The notes below the pieces were generated by a model, which searched no databases, was not told the DNA's origin, and was given only the letters and a program-made list of their open reading frames with translations. Both the position numbers and the translations under genes were made by a program. From contig OZ252050.1 of NCBI GenBank assembly GCA_965247975.1, positions 1,364,001 through 1,428,000 of the forward strand: a stretch of 64,000 nt of DNA. The letters run 5' to 3'. Below, piece after piece: positions 25,950 through 34,100 of the stretch (positions within the stretch are counted from its first letter, which is position 1; every line of letters begins with the position of its first letter). Source of the stretch: Taishania sp965247975. Lineage in GTDB: Bacteria; Bacteroidota; Bacteroidia; Flavobacteriales_D; Crocinitomicaceae.

Positions 25950-27282
25950 TCTAGTACTTCTCACTTCTTTCGTTGGAAGAAGTCAAGATTACGGGACCAA
26001 AATAGACGGAATTGCAGCGCAAGTTGGAAATAACATCATTCTTATTTCAGACATCGAAGCACAAAAACTGCAAGCCATTCAAGCGGGTGTCAAAGCAGAC
26101 AAAGCCTTGGAATGTGACATTCTAGAACAACTGATGTACCAAGAGTTATTGCTCAACCAAGCCATTCTTGATAGTATTGTTGTCACGGATCAGCAAGTAG
26201 ATTCTGAAATGGAGCAACGTATTCGTGTCATCGAAGAGCAAATTGGTGGTCGCGATAAAATGGAAGCGTTTTATGGGAAATCTGTTTCTCAAATCAAGGC
26301 CGAATTTAGAAATGTGATCCGAGATCGTTTGTTAGCTCAGGAAATGGAACGTACCATCACAGACGGATTGACCATAACACCAAAAGAAGCAAAAGAATTT
26401 TACGAATCTCTACCAACAGACAGTTTGCCATACATCAATTCGCAATTGAGCTTTCAGCAAATTGTTGTTTATCCAAAAATTGGTGAAGAAGACAAAAAAC
26501 GTGCTTTTGAAACACTGAAGTCAATCCACGCAGAAGCGATTTCTGGTAAAAACTTTGCAGCGCTAGCACGCAAATACTCAATGGATCCCGGAAGTGCAGC
26601 AAAAGGAGGAGAAATTGAAGCGCGACGAGGAATGATGGTAGCGCCATTTGAAGCAACCGTATTTAGTTTGAAGGAAGGAGAAATTTCAAACCTTTTTGAA
26701 ACAGAATATGGATATCACATTATTAAATTAATCAATAGAAAAGGAGATAATTACAAATGTGCTCATATTTTGATTGCTCCAGAATTTGTGGATGCTGAGT
26801 TGGAAAGTGCTGCTATGCGCATGGATTCTTGTTACAATGAATTGAAAGCTGGCACAATCACTTGGGAAGATGCAGTATTGAAATATTCAAATGAAGAATC
26901 AACGAAATTCAATAACGGAATTATTACCAATCCAATTACCGCTGAACAAACGTGGGACATGGAAGATTTAAGTCAAGTAGATCAACAAATTTTCCTTTTG
27001 ACAGATCAAATGAAGAAAGGAGATATTTCAACACCCAGTTTGTATGTGAATCCTTTCGAACGAAAAGAAGGCGTGCGCATTGTCCGTTTGATGGAAAGAA
27101 CAACACCACATCGTGCGAATCTGAATGACGACTATGCACTTATTTCACGCGCAGCAGAAAGCACTAAAAAACAAAAAATCATTGACACTTGGACGAAGTC
27201 AAAACTCAAAAATGCGTACATAAAAATTAGCGATAACTATAAAGATTGTACCTTTAAAAACGAATGGATTCCAAAAATTTAA
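25927..27282 (+). CDS. surA: SurA-like periplasmic chaperone/peptidyl-prolyl isomerase
   Basis: A 451-residue protein starting at ATG 25927, giving a clear signal peptide MKLKLIFSLVLLTSFVGRSQ; this start overlaps the preceding gene by 23 bases. The SurA N-terminal domain follows (DGIAAQVGNNIILISDIEAQ through about residue 165), then a parvulin domain (about 185-285, with FAALARKYSMDPGSAAKGGE and FETEYGYHIIKLI), and a second degenerate one beginning KCAHILIAPEF. SurA delivers unfolded outer-membrane proteins to the BAM machine. The last of three linked folding-factor genes. Confidence 0.92.
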   Translation: MKLKLIFSLVLLTSFVGRSQDYGTKIDGIAAQVGNNIILISDIEAQKLQAIQAGVKADKALECDILEQLMYQELLLNQAILDSIVVTDQQVDSEMEQRIRVIEEQIGGRDKMEAFYGKSVSQIKAEFRNVIRDRLLAQEMERTITDGLTITPKEAKEFYESLPTDSLPYINSQLSFQQIVVYPKIGEEDKKRAFETLKSIHAEAISGKNFAALARKYSMDPGSAAKGGEIEARRGMMVAPFEATVFSLKEGEISNLFETEYGYHIIKLINRKGDNYKCAHILIAPEFVDAELESAAMRMDSCYNELKAGTITWEDAVLKYSNEESTKFNNGIITNPITAEQTWDMEDLSQVDQQIFLLTDQMKKGDISTPSLYVNPFERKEGVRIVRLMERTTPHRANLNDDYALISRAAESTKKQKIIDTWTKSKLKNAYIKISDNYKDCTFKNEWIPKI

Positions 27283-27297
27283 AAAAACGAATAACTC

Positions 27298-28251
27298 ATG
27301 TCAGATAAAGTTGCTATTGATGAGCTAGTTGTGCATTACAACGAACTAAAAAATGAAATTCATAAAATAATTGTTGGTCAGGATGACGTTGTTGATCAAG
27401 TATTGATTTCAATTTTTTCCCGCGGGCACTGTTTGCTTGTAGGAGTTCCTGGATTGGCAAAAACATTATTGGTAAATACCATTTCTGAAACCCTTGGTTT
27501 GTCATTTAATCGTATTCAGTTTACGCCCGATTTGATGCCGTCAGACATCATTGGTTCTGAAATTTTAGATGAAACAAGAAACTTCAAATTCATCAAAGGT
27601 CCTTTGTTTAGCAACATTATTTTGGCCGATGAGATTAACCGTACGCCGCCAAAAACGCAATCTGCTTTATTAGAAGCGATGCAAGAACGTTCGGTTACAA
27701 CTGCTGGGGTAAATTACAAACTTCCTGCACCATTTTTCGTTTTGGCTACACAAAATCCAATTGAACAAGAAGGGACGTATCCTTTGCCAGAAGCGCAATT
27801 AGACCGTTTCATGTTTAACATTTGGTTGGATTATCCAAGCTACAACGAAGAGTTGGCGATTGTAAGAGCGACTACAACTGATACAAAACATCAATTGAAA
27901 CAAATTCTTGATGGCGATCAAATCATGAAATACCAAGAATTGGTTCGTCGCATCCCAGTGGCAGATAATGTATTGGAATATGCCGTGAAATTGGTTGGAA
28001 AAACGCGCATCAATTCAGAGTTTGCACCACAAATAACCAAAAATTACATTACTTGGGGAGCTGGACCACGTGCATCTCAAAACCTTATTGTGGGAGCAAA
28101 ATGCCATGCAGCTTTGAATGGAAAATATTCTCCAGACATCGAAGATGTGAAAGCTGTTGCGAAACCAATCTTGCGTCACCGTTTGGTTCGGAATTATCGT
28201 GCTGAAGCTGAAGGGTATTCGATGGATAGAATTATTGAAGAGTTATTGTAA
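27298..28251 (+). CDS. MoxR-type AAA+ ATPase
   Basis: The 317-residue protein has Walker A GVPGLAKT at residues 49-56, Walker B ILADEINR near 110, and the MoxR signature RTPPKTQSALLEAMQE and TQNPIEQEGTYPLPEAQLDRF. MoxR ATPases act as chaperones for metal or cofactor insertion, usually with a vWA-domain partner. The gene lies 15 bases after surA, as the fourth gene of the run. A DUF58 protein, the usual partner, is encoded 11 kb away on the other strand. Confidence 0.95.
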   Translation: MSDKVAIDELVVHYNELKNEIHKIIVGQDDVVDQVLISIFSRGHCLLVGVPGLAKTLLVNTISETLGLSFNRIQFTPDLMPSDIIGSEILDETRNFKFIKGPLFSNIILADEINRTPPKTQSALLEAMQERSVTTAGVNYKLPAPFFVLATQNPIEQEGTYPLPEAQLDRFMFNIWLDYPSYNEELAIVRATTTDTKHQLKQILDGDQIMKYQELVRRIPVADNVLEYAVKLVGKTRINSEFAPQITKNYITWGAGPRASQNLIVGAKCHAALNGKYSPDIEDVKAVAKPILRHRLVRNYRAEAEGYSMDRIIEELL

Positions 28252-28257
28252 ACGAAG

Positions 28258-29022
28258 TTATCTTACAAAAACCCATTCTGATTCGTTTGATTGCTTAGCG
28301 TCAAATGAATAACCATTTTCAGAAAACATCTTGATTTCTTCTGGATTCGAAAGCTCGTTTTGAATGATGTAACGTGACATGGAACCGCGCGCATTTTTCG
28401 CGAAAGTCATGATCATTTTGTATTCACCATTCTTAAACTCTTTGAAAACAGGAGTAATTAGTTTTGCTTTGAGCGTTTTCTTATCAATCGCTTTGAAATA
28501 TTCTGCTGATGCCAAATTGATTATTACTTCGTTATTTTCCGTTTCTTCGTTCAATGATTTTGCCAATTTTGTACCCCAAAATTTATACAAATTTGTTGTT
28601 TTTGGAGTAACAGCCCAGCTCGTTCCCATTTCCAAACGGTAAGGATAAATTAAATCTAACGGTCGCAAGATTCCATAAAGTCCAGAAAGAATTCTTAATT
28701 TTTTTTGTGCCACATGAAAATCTTTTTCTGACCAATTTTGAATGTCTAATCCTCTGTATGCCTCGCCAGTAAACGCTACAACAGCCGGAACAATTTCATC
28801 GGATGCCTTTTCTGGTTTTGTCCAATGTTGAAAACGGTTGTAATTCAACTCAGCAATATCCTGCGAAACGTGCATCATCTTCCCTAATTTTTTTGCTGAT
28901 AATTTTTTCAATTTTTGAATCAAATATTCAGCATCGTCTAAGAATTGTCCTGTGGATATTTCAGGGACAGAAATGTTTCGTGCAGTATCGATTGATTTTG
29001 CTGGAGAAAGAAGAATTTTCAT
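28258..29022 (-). CDS. yaaA: Peroxide stress protein YaaA (DUF328/UPF0246)
   Basis: A 254-residue protein starting MKILLSPAKSID at 29022, the typical family start, with RILSGLYGILRPLDLI and YRLEMGTSWAV in the middle and FAKNARGSMSRYII near residue 210. YaaA lowers intracellular free iron in E. coli under peroxide stress and binds DNA. The start at 29022 is preferred because a perfect -7 box covers the upstream GTG at 29040. It faces moxR tail to tail with only six bases between stops. Confidence 0.93.
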   Translation of the reverse strand: MKILLSPAKSIDTARNISVPEISTGQFLDDAEYLIQKLKKLSAKKLGKMMHVSQDIAELNYNRFQHWTKPEKASDEIVPAVVAFTGEAYRGLDIQNWSEKDFHVAQKKLRILSGLYGILRPLDLIYPYRLEMGTSWAVTPKTTNLYKFWGTKLAKSLNEETENNEVIINLASAEYFKAIDKKTLKAKLITPVFKEFKNGEYKMIMTFAKNARGSMSRYIIQNELSNPEEIKMFSENGYSFDAKQSNESEWVFVR

Positions 29023-29039
29023 ATTGCTTTTTGTTTTCA

Positions 29040-29047
29040 CAAATATA
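29040..29047 (-). promoter_or_regulatory. yaaA -7 box
   Basis: TATATTTG on the minus strand, a perfect TAnnTTTG, 17 bases before the ATG at 29022. Confidence 0.55.
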
Positions 29048-29092
29048 CGTATAGGATGTTGGATAAGTTTTTCAAACCTTTATCAAAAATTA

Positions 29093-29560
29093 CTATCGCA
29101 ATGCCAAGTCAACAAGTCTTTTGTAAATCTCCCAAATTTTCTCTTTTTTCAATGCTGATTCTTTTGGATTTGGGTCTGGAACTCCATAGTTGACTTCTAC
29201 TTGGATTTCACCGTACTCAAAAAGTATATTGCCAAAAGATTGATTGTCTTGCGAAACGTAAATTCTATTCGAATGGTCTGAGCTTAGTTTAAATCCATCG
29301 ATAACATTAAAATAATAAGTTACCATCATTTCTTTGCCTACAACACTTGAGGCGTTTACTTCCTCTCGTTTTCCATGTTTGTGCAGATAATCAATTGACA
29401 ATTTGAAATAACTTGTGTCAGAATAATTTATTTCGTCTTTTCCTTTATTGTTGATTTCCAAGTCATTCATTTGATTCGAGCTATTGCCTGAAGTACAAGA
29501 ATTGGCCATTATAACCGAAAGTAGCACTAGGAACGAAATGTTGAAAGATGATCTTTTCAT
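29093..29560 (-). CDS. Small lipoprotein of unknown function
   Basis: The 155-residue product has a lipoprotein signal with Cys at about residue 22 (MANSC), followed by a Ser/Asn-rich linker and a small domain with YFKLSIDYLHKHGKREEV and YYFNVIDGFKLSSDHSNRIYV. I do not recognise the family. It is followed downstream by yaaA and preceded by another unknown gene on the same strand. Confidence 0.7.
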   Translation of the reverse strand: MKRSSFNISFLVLLSVIMANSCTSGNSSNQMNDLEINNKGKDEINYSDTSYFKLSIDYLHKHGKREEVNASSVVGKEMMVTYYFNVIDGFKLSSDHSNRIYVSQDNQSFGNILFEYGEIQVEVNYGVPDPNPKESALKKEKIWEIYKRLVDLALR

Positions 29561-29587
29561 AGATTGATTTTAGTTGGAATAAAGAAT

Positions 29588-30208
29588 TCAATTAACTTGT
29601 TTAATGACCCGGAGTTTAGTCATTTCATCAATTAATTTCTTATACAATTCTAGTAGCTCCTTCAATTGTTGTTCTGATTTTATTTTATCTTCGGATAGAA
29701 AATAAAGCATGTGATGATTAGGTTCAATCTTTTCATAGAATATGCCTTCATCGTCAAAAATTTGTAGGTGCAAATTTTCGAATTTACTCATTATCTCTTG
29801 AACGATTGGATTGTTAAATAGTATTGTGATTTTAGCTGGATCGGTTCCTTTAATCATAAATCTTCGGTCAAAGGATTTGTTTCCGATTCGAATGTCTTGA
29901 GCACCAAATAATTTGGTAATATTATCATAAATTCCTTGCTCCATAATTCTGAATTTTAGTTCTTCTTTTGGAATGTAGTGAACTATGGCACGCGTGTAAT
30001 GTTGCGTGATGGTGGTTAGATCTACAGTCCTGTAGTGTATGTACGTATCGATTAAAATGTTTAAGTTTTTGTATGAAATATTGACCTGATCTTCTTTGCC
30101 ATCATGTTGTGCAGTAAAATCACCCCCGACTTCGTTTGCAAAATTTTGCCAAGTATGATCGACTTTTGGTTTTTTAATAAGTCCAATGAAGTATCTGATT
30201 AGTGACAT
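29588..30208 (-). CDS. Cytoplasmic protein of unknown function
   Basis: A 206-residue protein without signal peptide: an N-terminal hydrophobic patch SLIRYFIGLIKKPK, then TWQNFANEVGGDFTAQHDGKED and alternating strands (VNISYKNLNILIDTYIHY, TQHYTRAIVHYIPK, NKSFDRRFMIKGTDPAKITIL), ending in a long helix (SEQQLKELLELYKKLIDEM). I do not recognise the family. A near-consensus -7 box TATCTTTA lies about 20 bases upstream. Confidence 0.65.
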   Translation of the reverse strand: MSLIRYFIGLIKKPKVDHTWQNFANEVGGDFTAQHDGKEDQVNISYKNLNILIDTYIHYRTVDLTTITQHYTRAIVHYIPKEELKFRIMEQGIYDNITKLFGAQDIRIGNKSFDRRFMIKGTDPAKITILFNNPIVQEIMSKFENLHLQIFDDEGIFYEKIEPNHHMLYFLSEDKIKSEQQLKELLELYKKLIDEMTKLRVIKQVN

Positions 30209-30236
30209 GGTTGATTTGATTTAAAGATATGAATAA

Positions 30237-31103
30237 TTAAAATTCAAGTTCACATTCCAAAAGCTCCGAAATTCCCCCATCACTATCTGAGACCAAAATG
30301 ATTCTCGCGTGTTTTAGACCATTTTCTTGATTTATAGCAACGGATTCCACTTTCAACGGATTTTCTTTTTGTGGAACTTGAAAGAAAGAAAGTCCGTCAA
30401 ACTGCATGGTTGAAAGATCTATAAGTCCCACAAAACTTCCTAAGATTTCTCCATCATCATAAGCATTATCGGTATCTTCCACAGAGGAAGTGAAAAGAAT
30501 AAATGGTGTATTTTCAAAAACCGTCGCTCCAGAAAACTTGGATTCAAAGCTATTTATTTTTGGCAAGGAAAAGCGAAAAACTTTTGGTTCTGGCCAAGCT
30601 CCATGATTCTCCACAAAGTCAATAAAATCGGCATAATTGAATCTTAAAACTAGATTATTAGCTCTATTGAATAAATGCAAAAAACCATCCTTATAACTTG
30701 TCGCTTCGATATTCAATTCAACATCCTTCATCTCTCGAAGCGATTTAAGTTTTTCGTAGAACAATGAAATGTCTGTTTTTTTGATTTCCATGGAATCCAA
30801 TTGAATCCGAATGAATAAATTCCGCTGTGGACTTTTTGATCCAGACCCAAAGATGATAAGCTCTTTGTTGTCAATAATTTCCAACGCTTCGAAGTCTGGT
30901 TTCTTTGCTTTCTGAATGCGTTTTCTAATCAATTCATCCTCAGAAAAAAGTTGAATTTTACGCACAATCTGAAAGTTGACATCTATTTCAAACAAATAGG
31001 GAGAATCATCACCAACTACAAAATAGTGCGTGCCATATTTCGCAATGCCAGAAGCACTTGGAATTTCTGTTAACTCTAAAATGCGTTCAATGTTTAGTTT
31101 CAT
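30237..31103 (-). CDS. Probable beta-propeller protein (DUF6929-like)
   Basis: A 288-residue protein without signal peptide built of repeated strands: IPSASGIAKYGTHYFVVGDD, PDFEALEIIDNKELIIFGSG, FLHLFNRANNLVLRF, SGATVFENTPFILF, and KVESVAINQENG followed by ILVSDSDGG. This looks like a phytase- or SdiA-regulated-like propeller of the kind labelled DUF6929; the label is from memory. Activity unknown. Confidence 0.6.
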   Translation of the reverse strand: MKLNIERILELTEIPSASGIAKYGTHYFVVGDDSPYLFEIDVNFQIVRKIQLFSEDELIRKRIQKAKKPDFEALEIIDNKELIIFGSGSKSPQRNLFIRIQLDSMEIKKTDISLFYEKLKSLREMKDVELNIEATSYKDGFLHLFNRANNLVLRFNYADFIDFVENHGAWPEPKVFRFSLPKINSFESKFSGATVFENTPFILFTSSVEDTDNAYDDGEILGSFVGLIDLSTMQFDGLSFFQVPQKENPLKVESVAINQENGLKHARIILVSDSDGGISELLECELEF

Positions 31104-31143
31104 GTTGACTAAGCTAGATTCTAATTTGAATGCTTAAATTTCA

Positions 31144-34100
31144 TCAATCAATTTTAACTAAGCTGAAAATGCTTCGTTGATCATCGAGATTTACAACGAG
31201 CGTGTAATGTCCATCAGCAACGCGCAGAGGAATTTCAATCGGAGATTTGAAATCACTTTTCTTTGAGTATTTCTTAGTGTAAACAACTTGACCTTGATCA
31301 TTTCTGAGTTGAATTTCCATAAATTCATTCACTTCTAGTTCGTTAAAGTCAACAATTATCTTATCTATAAAAGGATTTGGATACACAAGTATGGAATGCT
31401 GAAGCGTGTTTGCGACAACGCTCATTGCATCTTGGATGAATAGCGTGTCAACAGTGATTTCTTCACAACCTTCAGAATTTGAAATAGTTAAAGTAACAAT
31501 GTAAGTTCCTGGAGTATCGTAGATGTGACTTGGATTTGAAAGGGTACTAGTAGCACTTCCATCGCCAAAATCCCATAAGTAATTGGTTACTGCGATACTT
31601 GAGTTCGCATTAAAAGTAACGACTGAATCAATGTACAAATTTCCAGAATTCGACATAGAAGAAGTCCAAGTGGTGGCATTTATGTTTAAGGTAACAGTAT
31701 CTGCGCCATTTGGTCCATCTGCGATAACTTCGACAATATAGCTACCCGAATTCGCGTACGAATGCGTGACGGTTTCATCAGTGGTCGAAACCGAAGTTCC
31801 ATCACCAAAATTCCATGTTGCGAAAGAATAAGAAGGTTGCAAGCTTGTTTCAAAATCAAATTGACCTGGACAGTTCGCCGTTGCATTTACACTTAGATTT
31901 GGTGTAATAACCACTGTATAATCTTCGGCTTGTCCCCAATTGATGGCAGTGCATAAATTGTGAGGAGCCATGGAGGCGATGATTCTTAAACGCAAGGGTG
32001 TATTGAGAACCACATTATTGGTTGGAATAAAAATGTTTCCGTTATATAGGAGATTGTTGGCGTATTGGTTATCAATCAAAATCTCGGAACCGCTATACGC
32101 GCCATCACTATTAAAATCGATATACACGGAGAAAAATTGTACGGCGACCCCGCTGCCCATGGCTACTAAATTGTATGAATTACCTTGAATTAGTTGAGTT
32201 GAAGCCGTACAAGTGAAATCCATATAGCCTTCATCATCCCATGAAGAATTTTGGTTGATCGTGCCTAACGAGAAATTAATAAGACCATGACCCATCGAAG
32301 CATTTGTGTTCATGATACATGAAGTTGGAATAGGGCCACTATTTCCAAAAACAGTCACAATTTGCTGAATTGAGTCGACTCCTGAAGCATTGCTAACAAT
32401 CAAGTTCACATTATAGCTACCCGGAGATGTAAAAATGTGTGTTGGATTTTGTTGATTGGAAGTAAATCCATCTCCAAAATCCCATTCCCAACTGATTGGA
32501 TCATTGGTGGTTATGTCCGAAAATGTAAAGAGACCAGAACATACATTGCTTGTTTCAAATTCAAAATTGGGACATGGAATTGGGTCTAGGTAAATGTTAA
32601 ACCAAATGGTGTCGACTGGGTTCAAAACGTTATTGGTTTGTATAATTTGGTACAAGTTGTTCATTCCAGCATTTAGACCTGCCGAGTTGATTGTTATATT
32701 AATGGTGTCGACAGACGAACTTAAAATCGCCCCATTAGTTGATTCGAAAATAATATTTGCTTCAACAGGTGGTTGAGAATATCCCCAATTTGCGGCATTC
32801 GCAAGTACTTGACTAAATGGAGATGAAAAAGCAAAATCATAACCAATGTAAATTGCTTTTCCGGCACCATAATTTCGATAGGATACGAGATCGTTTGTCA
32901 AATCATAGCTCTTAAAAACAGGAATTAAATCTGGACTTGTAAATGTGTGTCTGAAGTTTTCATCCGTAGAATAAAGGGTTGAATAAACTCCATTTGTAAG
33001 TGGAGTGGATGAATTAACCATCAACGCTGTGTCAAAATAAATTGGTGTAAAGCTCGATGATTCAAATAGTCCAGTATTTAATACAGTTCCAATCCCATCG
33101 CCACAAATAATGGCTGTACCACCCAATTCAACAAATTCTTTTATTGCTTCGCTGCATGCAAGAGTAATGGATGGAAAACCTAATTCTTGTTCTGGAATTA
33201 GTAAAATATTTTTCCCCTTTAAATCTTCCTTCAATAAGTGATTAGTCAGAGCATAAGAATGTGTGAAGTTGAAAAAAGGATAAGTATCAATGATTGCGTT
33301 TTTCGTGTAGGATAACTCTTCGACTGTATCGACACCATAGTTCCAAACCAAAATTTCATTGCCATTGGTTATTGGTACATCTGTGTTCCAAAGTAAATTA
33401 CCACCACCTTGATTTTCAATGATTAATTGCGTTTCAATTGTTTCGTTACAACTCATGTTAAAATTGAATACCTGAGGGGAATAGACTGCCTGAGGCAATG
33501 CAGCAGTTTGCACCACTTGAGAAATTGAAGTTGCGCCATTGCACGATTGTGCGATCATCGTGACTGTGTAAGTCCCTGGAAATGTATAAACATGACTTGG
33601 GTTTTGCTCCAACGAATTTGTTCCATCACCAAAATCCCACAGCCAAGATTGTGCATTCGCGCTGCTTTGGTCAGTGAAGTACATCGTGTCCATGACAGAA
33701 GGATTGAGTGGTGCGAAACTAAAATTTGCGACTGGCGCAGGTGTAGGTTGTTGATAAGCAATCCACTGGGCTTTGAAACCTGCTTTGGTTGCAAAACTAT
33801 TTGATACAAAATGCAATGTAATGGCTCCAGAGTAGGCAGTTAAAACAGGTGGTATCCCATTTCCTATTCCCTCGTAAATCCAAAGTGCTGAAGTATCTGG
33901 TCCGTCATAAATTCGAAGGTAGTCTGGAGCAAATGCTGTCGCATCCGTTTGAAATTCTTCAAAAATTAATTGAATGCTGTCTGTGCATGTGCCAGGACTG
34001 ATGGTAAATGTGCAGTTTTGATTGTCGGGATAATCGCCAGAAGCACCGCCCGAATCATAAATGAAGCCTTCTGAATAGTTTACCACGGCGTTTGTGACAT

